Position numbers and translations under genes: made by a program. 64,000 nucleotides of DNA from Balanoglossus misakiensis (taxonomy: Eukaryota; Hemichordata). The stretch is taken from NCBI GenBank assembly GCA_040954595.2, contig CM082583.2, positions 5,332,001-5,396,000 on the forward strand. The letters run 5' to 3'. Shown here in pieces: positions 1-11,900 of the stretch. The notes beneath the pieces were generated by a model, which saw only the letters and a program-made list of their open reading frames with translations, did no database searches and was not told the DNA's origin. The first letter of the stretch is position 1, and each line of letters opens with the position of its first letter.

Positions 1-86
1 CCGTCATTTTCCAAGCTGATACCAATTCTGAGTTCTGGCTTCAGTCTGGCATACTTTGTGTTCAGTAATGGGTACCATCTGGATTG
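1..86 (-). CDS. CEP120: CEP120 coding exon 3 (partial)
   Basis: Continues in phase 0 from exon 2 with [19 protein letters not shown] and onward. WY-LL-N-KY matches the vertebrate protein right after its APK sequence. The acceptor is ACCAG (minus strand, before 86). The alternative acceptor five codon-bases later would break frame, so this one is preferred. The exon is truncated by the window edge. Confidence 0.88.
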
Positions 87-1851
87 CTGGTTATGTGTAG
101 AAAAAAAAAAACGAGCAAATTTTAAAAAAAATCTAAAATTAAAGGGGGAAGAACAATACATACAATATCTTTTTGAAGAAAAACGCTTGGTATACCAGTA
201 GTACAGTTAAATATAAGAATACAAGACCCAAAGTACAATGTTACCAGGAATATTTTGAAAGGCAATTTCAGAGAGGAAAGACAGCAAGAGACCACCACCT
301 ACCACTGGTACTTTGGCGGGCGTTTCTTCTTGGAAAGCCGCAGTCCTCAGATCCAGCATCACATAGCCAATGTTCTCCCTTGCGCCTGTCACCAAGTCGA
401 CGGCATAGCACTGCAGTTTGATAGGTGTTCTCTGCAGCCGGTGCTGGTGCAGCGCCTTTTTGCTGAGCTCCCAGGCCAGTTCTGTGGAGAACTCGGGAGA
501 CTCCGTGTGCTCGGATGGATCCGTCGCCAGGAACTCTCCATCAAACCGGGTTTCCACCACGAGCTGGTGTTTCGCTCTCTTGGGGAATCTCCTACCTAGT
601 CTCGTAAAAAGTGAAGAAAAAAAAGACCTTTTTGGTTATTTTCAATAAGCTGGCGATGATTGTCAAGTGAATTATTCATCCAATATTGTCTTCGAGTTTT
701 TCGAATTATTTTTTGATAGTGCTTGAAACCATGGTTGGACAAATTAGGCAGTCTGGGAGGTTCCATTAACATGTGACCAAATATTCAAATTGTCTGCTCT
801 TTCAACAAACATTGAGTACTCTCGCGTCCATGTGAAGACATTAACTATTTGACTCCCCACTTACAAAAGTTCTGATGATGTACGAAAAAATGTTCTTTTT
901 TTTTACACATGAAGTCATACAGGTGATAGAATAGTATTTCCACAATTACTAATAAAAATGATGTGATGTTGACTATGACTTTTCTTTAGGTGAGGACAGA
1001 GGTTAATTTTGAACCCATTTTTGGAGAAGGCAATTGAATTTGATTGGCCAAGGGATAACAACCATGTTTAAAAGCATGACTTTAGTTTAAAGTTCATGTA
1101 TGAGCAAGTTGGCACATGCACAGCCCAAATAAACAACATGCAATAGCATAGGAGTGTCAAAATTGTGAAGTTTTTAAAAACCACCCAATTTTAACGTTAG
1201 GAATCGTGTTTTTTTTACAGGGACATACAGCATTATTTTCTGATATAGTTTTACTGAGCGATGTGTGAATGCCTTGTTTTCAATTTTCACTCAGTTTCAC
1301 AGAATCAGTCAATTAGAAGTCTGTAGTTTGATAAAAAGTTGACAAATCTGGGACGAGAAGACTGGCTACCCACTCGTTTCTTTGAGCAGGTATTCGCTGA
1401 CAACATTTTGAAGGGTGTCTGATTTGTTTTCGTTATTTTTCCAAATAAACACGCGTACCGCATAGTAGCACATCACAGACTGTGGTGTGACATGCTCACA
1501 CATCAGGCTCATAATGTCATATAAAATATTGTGCAACGAATAATGCAAACGATTGTTCTTGTTTTAGCGAATTGAACATAGACAGTGGTATACAATATTG
1601 CTTGGAACTGCATGGTGTAAATGGAACTCACGTGGAAACGATCAAAATATCATTTTCTGATTTTAAAAGAATGAAGCCTCTCAGGCCAGGGAAGCCCTCC
1701 AGTGTACTGTGTGTTATGTGTACGACGTTGCGACATGCATCCACACGTACAGGACAAAAACAGTGCTATTTTCTTGCAAAAATAATTTGAAATTTAAAAC
1801 CTTACCGTCAAGAATGGATACAACTACCAGATACTGTTCCCTGATAACCAT
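1..1851 (-). CDS. CEP120: CEP120 (centrosomal protein 120), 5' part, first three coding exons
   Basis: Centrosomal protein required for centriole assembly and elongation and for ciliogenesis (family knowledge). Three coding exons are present on the minus strand: 1806-1851 (Met1 to residue 15), 312-595 (residues 17-110) and 1-86 (from residue 111, cut by the window edge). Together they give about 138 residues of the N-terminal C2-type domain. Recognisable blocks are [48 protein letters not shown] and [11 protein letters not shown], all very close to vertebrate CEP120 as I remember it. Junction phases are 1 and 0 and every junction preserves frame. The chosen Met gives MVIREQ, which aligns with the vertebrate N-terminus; the frame stays open upstream to an ATG at 1950, but that lies in the promoter. 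The gene is head to head with CSNK1G, with start codons 958 bp apart. Introns 87-311 and 596-1805 hold nothing recognisable. Confidence 0.95.
312..595 (-). CDS. CEP120: CEP120 coding exon 2
   Basis: Encodes residues 17-110 of the C2-type domain, including the nearly invariant [16 protein letters not shown] stretch. The acceptor is ACTAG before 595 and the donor GTACC lies at 307-311. The open frame running on to 207 is intron read-through. Confidence 0.95.
1806..1851 (-). CDS. CEP120: CEP120 coding exon 1
   Basis: Encodes Met1 to Asp15 plus the first base of Gly16 ([15 protein letters not shown]), the first beta strand of the C2 domain. The donor GTAAG follows directly on the minus strand (plus-strand CTTAC at 1801-1805). 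Confidence 0.93.
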
Positions 1852-1930
1852 GATCGCTTTAAATGTTATAAATGGCTGGAAATGCAGGAAAAAATGCGAG
1901 CTGACACATTCAACGGGTAAATTTCGAAAA

Positions 1931-1956
1931 CAGCCGCCATATAAGGTCAAAGGTTA
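1931..1956. promoter_or_regulatory. YY1 / SRF CArG / nuclear-receptor DR1 cluster
   Basis: Three consensus matches overlap about 80-105 bp upstream of the CEP120 start codon. They are GCCGCCATAT (YY1 type, 1934-1943), CCATATAAGG (perfect CArG box, 1937-1946) and AGGTCAAAGGTTA (DR1 of two AGGTCA-like half-sites, 1944-1956). Matching is by eye; occupancy is unknown. Confidence 0.4.
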
Positions 1957-1996
1957 AAGGTAATGCGGAAGTGTTTTGGTGAAATCGGCTGATCCA

Positions 1997-2004
1997 TGAC
2001 GTCA
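1997..2004. promoter_or_regulatory. Palindromic CRE (TGACGTCA)
   Basis: A perfect 8 bp CREB/ATF palindrome lies between the two divergent start codons. Its symmetry means it could serve either gene. Confidence 0.45.
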
Positions 2005-2172
2005 CGAGTGATTCTCTTACTCTCGAATAACCACAATGAGTTTTGGACCTGTTTCTTGTTCAGAATTACTAAGTATGAAAAGAAGAATTTTAAATTGAAT
2101 GATTTTTGTTGCTAAATCTACCACACGTGAATTTTATAAGATTTTACACGTTGTTATTGTTGTTTATGAAAG

Positions 2173-2188
2173 TCCCGCCCATGGCAAC
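2173..2188. promoter_or_regulatory. GC box adjoining RFX X-box-like site
   Basis: CCCGCCC is followed by CCATGGCAAC. The right half, GGCAAC, fits the RFX X-box half-site; the left half is degenerate. RFX factors control many ciliary and centriolar genes, and CEP120 is one such gene, so the position is suggestive. It is not a full two-half X-box. Confidence 0.35.
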
Positions 2189-2809
2189 GAGAACAAACTG
2201 AGCATGCGTGGTTGATTCACTCAGCTGTCGCGTATTTTTATCTATTTTGCGTCGGTGACACGGAAGAACGTTACCAAAAAACTGGAGTATAGTTCTTTTA
2301 TTCTGAATTTTTGGGCGTAAATTGTGGTCAATTCAACGTTAGTCCACCTTCTTAAATACCTGAAGTTGTTAGCTCCTCCGAATTTATCGACTGAGGGTGT
2401 GTCTTTTTACTTCGGCGGAGCGATCCATACTGTGCGAGAAGGCAGTAAGTTCCTTTTCCGTACCGTCGTGTCAGTGAGAAATGTACGTAGGGAACATAAA
2501 ATTTAACAATTCCGCTAGCAGTCGCGCGTTTTAGGGATTTCTGGAAATCGTCTACTTTGGATGGTGTACCAATACCTTCTGTTGTATTTTGGATCCGTTC
2601 TTGGATATATATTTTCGGATATACCGTCCGATCGCGGGTCATCAAGCTCGAGAGCCATGTCGACCTGACTGTACCAATCGAGGGATATACTGTGATTTCA
2701 CCGAGAAACAACTACGGCCAATTCAAAGACAACTCGGCGTTCAAGTAACGGGTAGTATTATTCCGATAGGCGATTTTTCTTGTGTTACAAAATAGTGTAA
2801 ACTGTCACA

Positions 2810-2996
2810 ATGCAGAGTAACAGAGACAAGGAAAGGGAGCGAGCGGACGACAGACGAAAATCTCGTCCGAGTGGAGGAAGAATGCATTCAGCTGGTCGAA
2901 GCAGCAACTCGAGTAACTCCGGCGTATTGATGGTGGGCCCAAACTTCAGAGTTGGCAAAAAAATCGGCTGCGGGAATTTCGGGGAGTTGCGTTTAG
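2810..2996 (+). CDS. CSNK1G: CSNK1G coding exon 1
   Basis: Encodes residues 1-62: a charged, Ser-rich N-terminal extension and then the start of the kinase fold with the glycine loop GCGNFGEL. It ends in phase 1 at a GTAAGT donor. Confidence 0.96.
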
Positions 2997-5900
2997 GTAA
3001 GTGACCACCCTTTTGGCGTGCCACTGCTTTGTTATGAATGCTTCTAAACATCCTGTAACGCGTAGACAGGAAGAAGCTTCTCTGTCGCGTATGTATGGTA
3101 TGTGCCAAACGGAGTCGGTGAGAGGTGAACTGTTCAGTGCTATGTAGAAAACGTGCGTGACTCACGGCGTTTTTATAGTTCTCTGAAACGTATTAATTTC
3201 CTGGTTTTATGTATTGTTTATATCTACAGGTAAAAACTTGTACAACAATGAACATGTGGCAATAAAATTGGTAAGTATTCGTTGTTGATGTTTACCGGTG
3301 GACAACGTGAAATATACAAGTCATCCCTGTAATGGAATAATTGGTCATTGTGATGAGCTGAAATTACATCCAGTCAGTTTTGGTAATGTCTGTTCTTATG
3401 CTTCCAGCGTCCTGTTGTTTACCTCCTGCATATTTACATACCCCTCTTTCCCCTTATCAACAGGAACCCATGAAATCAAGAGCCCCCCAACTACATCTGG
3501 AGTATAGGTTTTACAAGATGCTTGGCCAAGCCGGTACAGTAGATTATTCGCATTGTTCAATTTGTTGTTTTGCACAGTTGTTTTGTCAAACACCCCCATT
3601 CACACCACTGACTGCAGTGTACAGTAACTGTATGCACATGTGAAGAATAGCAACTAGTGCCTGTAGCCTAATGTATATATTCATTGGTATGGATATCACA
3701 CACCCAGTCTGGTCCGACTGGTTTGACATAACAGCTGATTTGAATCCTGTTATGCAGCATTAGATTACTGGCTCTTGACTTGGGACTGCCAAAATAGTAT
3801 CATTGGTTAACCTTTAAAAATGAATGGAATTCTGCTATTTATTAGGCCATGAATTCCTTCGACCTTGACAAACCGCCAGACACGTGTGTGTTCAACCACA
3901 TCTTATGATGTTCAGTTCAGGAGACGTATTATCTGAAGCGGTCCAATGGATGTTAAAATGGAGAATCCTGCTGTAAAATTTCTGGTATGCAGCCAGTGTG
4001 GAATCAGTGTAAACAGGCTAAATATGAAGTGTTTTTTAGAATGTTTCCTCAAGAGTCTAATTTACAAGCATATTGATCCCTTTACTAAACACAGTGTTAC
4101 ATATATGCAGAGTCTGTTTATATTGGGAGTTGAAATTGACATGGCAATCTGCGCCCTTTTTATGCTCATATCTGTACACACGTTGGGTGACCTGTTGAGT
4201 GTTCGGATGTGTCATTTGTTTAACAATTCAAACTTTTCACACTGTCATCGCCGTTTATACAGTCATTGTTTGAGATTGACTGCTGTTGCAGCTGTTCTGT
4301 TCAGGTAGTCTCACAGGGTAACAATGTCCACAGGTACGTCATCTGAAATGCGGAAGAAAAGATTAGGTAGGTTTCTCTGCTGGGCAGTGGCAATGTCATC
4401 ACCATAAAGTGGTGAAGGTCAGTGTTCTCCCCAGAAAAATTAAAGAGTATCAGCCAATACCTCTTAATTTGGGAAAAACAAAAGAAGCTATTTATCGTAA
4501 CAATTAATTTTATTGTTATGTAAATTAGCTGATACTGTATCAGAAGTTCCTTTTCCAACCATTAAAAAAACCCAGTGATATAAAAGTGAGTGTGGTGCTA
4601 GTGTCTGGTTTCAGTAGCGGAGAAATAATACCCCGTATTGAGTTTTGATTGGAGAGCGAGAAAGGTAAAAATATTGCCCTTGAGATGAAATCCAGCAGAA
4701 GAAAAAAAAACTGCAGTGACCTCACAGTGTGAGCTGTGATTTCAAGGCTTTATTTCCCTCTGTCATGCCGGTAGATTGCCAGAAACTTTAAAAATCTGTT
4801 CATATGCTGATTGCTGTGTTGGTGGTGGTCACAGCTACTAGCAGTATGTGGGTTCCCTTCTTTTTGCCTACTTGCACGCAAATTGTATATGATCACCTAC
4901 CTACATGTACATGTACATTAGCAACACTGACTGGTGTCACCCCCCTACCACTTCGGTGATGGAACTTGAAAGCTTGCAGGGAATTTATAAATTTACAGGG
5001 GTTGGTGGAGATGGGGGTCAACAGTCTTCTTCATCTCTGATAGTTATTAATGTGAATTACATGCATGTGTGGCTAAATTGCGTTTAATTAGCGATTGGGC
5101 ATCATGTCCTTACAGTTTGATGAATGAATTTTAACGAGCCGTGATTTCCAATGTGCAGGTTCTCCTTGCTGAGGGCAACCACCTTGAAATGGTCTTCTTG
5201 GTGTTCACTCATTTACATTAGCGTCATGTCAGGTCCCGTGAGTAAGAGTTCAATATAAAGAAACTGATGTGTAACTTCCATGATGCATATTGTGTGCACA
5301 AAGGGTCATTTTACACGGTGTCTAGATGTCGTTGTTACCCGGTCAGGGCATGATTGTGTTTCTGTTGGCCATAGTCTGGTTGTCAGTCAGCAACTGTGTG
5401 CAGTCACCTCTGTAAATGAATTAAGCAATAAAACACTCCCAGCCATGGTATACCACGAGATTTTGACCAGTTCACGACATATACGCACGAGCGATAGCGA
5501 GTGCGTATATGGAGTTGAACTGGTCAAAATCGAGTGGTATACCATGGCTGGGGGTGTTTTATTGCTATTATATTATGCCAGTATATTGAAACTTTGCATA
5601 AAACATTTTAAAAAGGCATTTTCTTTGACTATGATATATGACTGTGGTATATGGCTAATATATCACGGTCACGTGTCGTGTCTCGACCAATCAAATAGCG
5701 TGATTTACACCATCAATATACTGGTATAATATAATAGGGGATATTTCCCGGTGGTTACCCAGAGTAATGATGTCATCGACACGGGTCTGTGTGGTTTCCT
5801 TTGCATTTTTGCAGGAGTCGTGTCAAGAGCCCTGTTCCTCTAGGGGTCGTGACCCCGTCTGCCGAGGCCCTTTCAGATTTCATGTGTGCAGTAATTACAG

Positions 5901-8900
5901 ATGTTTAGTGGAAAACACTGTTACTTTGCTACTACTACCCCAGTGTGTGATTTTCACATGTGAACCGGGGAGTTGAGGACCCGATTTGTATCAGATGTAG
6001 GTGCTTTTACTTCACTTCTGGCTGTTCTTGAAACGGTGACATGTGTTCACTGTCTCATCTTCTTCTGTAAAGCACCAAACTTTGTCACTGAAAGCTGACG
6101 TTTTCAACAAACCCGTCCACGCGCAAACAGGATGGTTAAAAGAAAGTGAAATGCACAAATCTACTGAGCATTTAAGTATGCTGCAGCCAGGGAAAGTCAA
6201 CCTAATAATGGCAATAGGAGTGTAATTGTTTGTAGGTTTGAATTACCGTGGTTAGACATTTATGTCTTATCTGACACTGATAGGGTTACTCTAGACCCTT
6301 GGTAGTGTGTTGAGAATTGTGTAACCCCTGTCTGAATGTAACACTTGTGCATCTGGTTGACTGGTATATCTGTCTGCCTGCCTGCCATTTTTCATGTTCT
6401 ATCCCCCATTGTGGTGCACTCTTTCTTGCCCAGGGCTCGGAACACAGCTGTGTGGAATCGAAACAGTCGTTTCCACTGTCTGTGGTTGTTTTCCCAACAA
6501 CAGTGACTACTGACTACCAATATTGATTGATCAGTCACTTGTTTGTTTATCAACGGCACACATTGTTCCAGTTATGATGCAGTGATCCTGCATTCATATG
6601 TGATTATTGGATCGCGCCATAAAAGTACAATGTGTCCACCTCCTCTACATGGAGCAGAGTATCAGTTACTGGTTCTGTTTTCTTATTCCATGCGTACGAC
6701 ATCATGACCCTGAGACAGCTGTACGGAGTTCTGACAGTGGGAGGAGACCAAAAGGTATGGCTATTTGACCTTAAAAAGGGCACTTTGCCTGTCACACATA
6801 CATGTACGAACATCCCTGAACCTGGACAATGTCACGAATATTAATGTGCTGGTAAAGTGCACCGAGGAAATCATCCCTGTGGACTTGTGAAGTCAGTGCT
6901 TGAGTAGTTACACTGCATGTTATCTATTCAGAATGCCTAAATGTAGTAACACACAAGTGCTTGAAATTCCTTCAGAGAAAAAAAAAGAGATATGGTTCAA
7001 GCAAAGCACATGGAAGACCTCTTTTCAGGTAGCAATGTGTCGCATGTACATGTGAACCGATCAGTCTAATGCGATGTGATTCAACTAATATCATGATGGA
7101 AATATTTTCCTCTCATATTCAGTGTTTCGTGCTGACCATTGGAGGGGGGGGGATTGGGGGAGGGATTTCTGTAAAAAAGCCGTTTTCTTGGTCTCGCTTT
7201 ATGCGTGTCAGACAAACACAGTCACTGACTCTATTTCTGCTGAATCTAACACCTGGATTTTTTTTACTGCAAGCAGATACTAATGTAGATGTTCTGAGTG
7301 GATATATAACGTCAGAGTCGTATCTTTGACAGGCTGTGAGGTAGAAGTCGATAAAACCTGCATGAGCATTTTGATAATGTTACCTAGGGTATATTGATCA
7401 AGGACATTGGCAATTCTGACGACTTAGTTCGTTACAACTTGCAGTGTTGTCAAATTTCAATACATACAATTAATTAACTGTGAAAAACAAATTTGCATAG
7501 TCTGTTCTAACCGTGATCTTGTGTATAATATAATTTTTACTGTATTTTGGTAATTTTTCATGATATGAATTCATTAGAGGGATAATTAAACCATGAATGC
7601 AAAATTCGTCATATTAGGAAATTACATAGAAAATGATTGTACACCATTATTAGTTATGTAAAAAAAAATCATATTAGGGCCGTTGTGTTGTAATGTGTTG
7701 AGGAAATACTTAGGTTTTAAACAGTAGCCTGAACTGAGATAATATGAATGATTGGGCTGAGGAAGTTTATATAGAGTTTCCTCTTTTTTTTTCTAAATCG
7801 CTTTTTTGACAGACAGGCTTATCTTGCAATCTATAATGTATTACCGTCAGCTGTTCAAGGTAGTCCAAAGGATTGACAGATCCGGGTAGCTCATATCCTG
7901 GTTTCTTTGCCGTGTGTTTTACTCTTTTGGAATGAAGGTGGTTTGCCCCATTTTGTTGTGAAAGAAATGCAGCGTATTTGCAATGAAACAAACACCTTTG
8001 CCATGATCATCGGCTGGCTTCATTGCAGGACGTGTGTTTTGCCATAGCAAGTTTATTGTTAACCTATAGACTGCTACCAGCAACAAATTAATAGAGGTGT
8101 GTATTTGAAATAAACTGTGTAGATGTAACACAGACAAACAGATGGATGGATTCTGTGCACATGCTGCTAAATTAGCCATGCCAGGTTGGCAATGGCAATG
8201 CTGACCTTTGAACTCTGCTGAGTGAACCATCTTTTTTTTTCTGTGACCTCCATCCATATTGCCCAGGACATCACAGATTATGTCATAATACTAAATACAT
8301 GTAGTATTATTCTTGTGAAGTACACATTTGCATAAATTATACATTTATGTATGCGAAAAATTCCTCTAATAGATGGTAAATAGATATAATGGTAAAATTG
8401 CAGTATTATATTTAAGCAATAAAACACCCCAAGCCATGGTATACCACGAGATTTTGACCAGTTCAAGACATATACGCACGAGCGATAGCGAGTGCGTATA
8501 TGGAGTTGAACTGGTCAAAATCGAGTGGTATACCATGGCTGGGGTGTTTTATTGCTATTATATTATGCCAGTATATTGAAACTTTGCATAAAACATTTTA
8601 AAAGGGCATTTTCTTTGACTATGATATATGACTGTGGTATATGGCTAATATATCACGGTCACGTGTCGTGTCTCGACCAATCAAATAGCGTGATTTACAC
8701 CATCAATATACTGGTATAATATAATAGAACACATTCCATGTCATATCTTATTCAAAATTAATTGTCAATTTCAGGGCAGTTCATCTAGGAGATTTGTTAC
8801 AACCATGTATAATTTCATGTTTATTAATGTTCTGCCTTTGGAAATCATTAGTGATACTGTATGTAGTTCAGTATGAATACCTTTTAAAGTACAATACACC

Positions 8901-11900
8901 TCGGTATTTGCTGTTATGAGAACACTTTGGGGGGTTCAGATGTTTTGTGGTAAAGTGTTTTCAGTTGTCATGGGGAAACACACATGTCAGACTCTCCCTG
9001 TGAGTAATTTATGCATGCGTTTTCTTTTGTAAATGAATGTAGTAGTGTTTATTTTAACATCAGCGCTCAATATTGATAACCATCTATGTGCCTTGTAAAA
9101 TACTACAGACCTAATTAAATAGTCCTTAGTGAAAGATGTGCAATTTGCATATGTAAGCATGTGTCAATTTACAGGCTATAGTTCATGTTCACAAGGAATT
9201 TGCAGCACTCATGGTTTGAATTTTTGTTAGTGACATATACTGAAAAATAAAATTGTAAAAATTTAAGTTAAAAAAAGTAAAATTGTTCCCAAAATATATA
9301 TTATTATTATACATCTAGTGCCGAGAACAATAGATTTTGGCGTGCAATAAAAAGCCGTACGGAACGGTACGTACGGAACGCGCGTTAAATAAGCCTTAGT
9401 TTCAAGGCGCCCCAAACTCACCGTGTACAGGTATGCGCTGTTATGCGGACGGTTTCAAGGCGCCCGCATTCCAACGCACGCGCACGTACGTAAACAAAAA
9501 AGAAAGATGGCTGCTCACTGAGCGGTTTTCGATCGATTGTATCGGCATTTTGGGCGTTTTGAAAGCCAAGTAACATGCAAAACAAGAACTATCGGAGATG
9601 TAAGATGTATAATAATAAGGTTATTACGAAAATACCGCAAAGTATGCACTCGGACATTAGCGCAGCGCATCGCCCTCCGCTACGCGTCGGGCGATACTCA
9701 GCGCTAATGTCCTCGTGCATACTTTGCGGTATTTTCGTAATAACCTCATAATACAAGAATTCACGAGCAGTGAAATTTCAGTAATATACAGTTGGGAAAA
9801 TATAGTAGTTGTGAGCTTGGCGATAATATTTTTGTAAAATGAGTGTTTGATATTGCGACTGAAGCATCATATTGAAGTACTCGTTTAGTTATTTTTATGT
9901 GTAGGTCGAAGTTCATGACCAATGGAACAGATCACTTTGCTTCAAGTATTGAATAATGGAACCCTGTTTTTGTGTTTTCTCTGTTCAGGTGCAAATTGTT
10001 TATTGCCATGCTTTACGGTGCTCTCCCAAGGAATTGCTGATGGTGTGATGGCTAAATTACATAACAATAGAAGTAATTGTTATGTTGATGAAACCCTGTT
10101 GTTTTTGCCCAAATTAAAGAAGTGGTGGCCACCATGCTGTAATTGCCCTTGGGGAGAACACTGAAAAACTGTGCTGTGGATTTTGGTAAACATCTGGCAG
10201 TACCACTAGAATTAGTCCTTGAAGTTGAATAATTGTTTGGAAATGGGATTGTTTGTCCAGTTCTCTAGTCTAGAAAATTAACAGCTACTGTGAGCAGATA
10301 TCTAGTGTGAAATCCCTTTCACATTATTCTAGAATGAACTGGGCTCAATATACATGTAAGGTAATACGTAACAGGTGAAATTGCATTGAGGTGTGGATCA
10401 TGACACTCCCAGCAATGGACGAGGGGGGGGGGGGGTCACCAGGGTCTGTGATCCACAGTATTGATGTGATTAGTAACACAATATCAAAATGTGAATGTAA
10501 ACAGCCTGTGTCAAGACTGGTATAAATCATTTAGCTGTTTGCTAAATTTACATTGTATAATGATGAGCATTTCAGAGTAATTATGTTTCAGGAGACATTA
10601 CAGTGCTATGTGTGTCCTGTGCTGGCTTGGTACCTCTGATTTGCAGCTGTGCGCATGCCACAACCCCGCCACTCCCATATTATCACGCCACATTGCATGA
10701 TGCCCTGTTACAACATAACATATGAGCCAAACTCCCCATTGTTCAATGTGTTGTCTGTTTCACGTGCATATATGTGCTGTAATGTACGTACACTTGCTTG
10801 ATAATGATATTGCCTCTGGGTTGGGAAGCCCCAGCATTTCACGTGAAACGCAATGCCGCGCACGTTGTGTTGCCATGATAACCCGTGAATTTCTGTGATC
10901 TCCAAGGCCGCGCGGGATTTCCATTCATAACGGTTTGCCAACCTGTATTTTCACAAATTGTTTCGTTGCCTGATATTATCGTTCTGCTTGAATGGACTCT
11001 GAACGGGGATAATAAGGCGAGGTTGGAATCATTGCAATTTTGTCCGGCAAGAATAATAAAGCTTGTAGTTCTGCGATGGAGAAGATAATTAATGTGACAT
11101 TGGTTAAATGTTATATATAAAATGTAAGCTATAATGTGAACATGTTAGAGGTCATGCATGTGTGGCCATTACAATATAGCATAAAAAGCAACTGACATCT
11201 TCCTAAAGAATGTGACTGTTTCAATACGTTCTGATAGCTTGATGTGAACCTTATGCAGGGATGAATGCAAATTTGGCATACTTTCACAGGTTACCTTGAT
11301 TAAAATTGTTTAATTTATCAATTTTCCTCCAAGGTTGAATTGGATATCAATCATGTTTGGCAAAACATGTTGTGTAAGTGTAGGGGAGGGGTGAGGATGA
11401 GCTGGGCCCATACGGCATCATGGCTAGCCAGCTCATTGGTCAAGAAATTAGAGAGAGTGATGGCAAGAGCTATACACGTAATGCATAGTACAGGTCATTT
11501 CATTTGATTGTGCCTGTGAAGTTAATGAAAATAGTGCAGTGGCATGTCTGCACTGCATAGCAAACGAGGGTAGGCCTACACACAGGTAATTCTGACTCTG
11601 ATCGTGCCCTCAGATTTTTTGATATGTGATACCCGGTGTCTGAATGTTTTTAGCTGGTACTGTTACTATAAGATTGAATTAACAGATGTTTTGTCTGGAT
11701 TCAGTGGCCATAGGGTCTGGTTGATTAAGTATTTATTTGGGGGATCAAGTTTTGCATTGGTGGATGGGAGGTGTAACCCCTTTGTCCAGCCCAATTTTAG
11801 TTTGATCCCATTCTTTTTCGATGGCAAGGCTGGTTCATTTGCAGGGAGAATAGGGCGGAATGGTCCAATCTTTACCGTTTCAGCAGGTGTCCATGGTCGT

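Larger units (their letters stand above)
1852..2809. promoter_or_regulatory. Head-to-head CEP120/CSNK1G promoter region
   Basis: This 958 bp gap separates the start codons of CEP120 (-) and CSNK1G (+) and must contain both 5'UTRs and core promoters. Exact motif matches are a YY1/CArG/DR1 cluster (1931-1956), a full CRE palindrome (1997-2004), a GC box next to an RFX half-site (about 2173-2188) and an NRF1-like GCATGCG (2202-2208). The CSNK1G-proximal half, 2380-2800, is richer in CpG. I see no coding exon here. Start sites cannot be placed from sequence alone. Confidence 0.75.

Noticed and set aside
1852-1950. Upstream extension of CEP120 to an in-frame ATG at 1950
   Set aside because: The vertebrate protein begins at the position of MVIREQ, and the extra 33 codons overlap the promoter motif cluster and resemble nothing.
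5280-5729. A 149-codon plus-strand open frame
   Set aside because: It runs through foldback copy A; a shorter version recurs in copy B, and it shows no protein-family signature. Palindromic DNA explains it.
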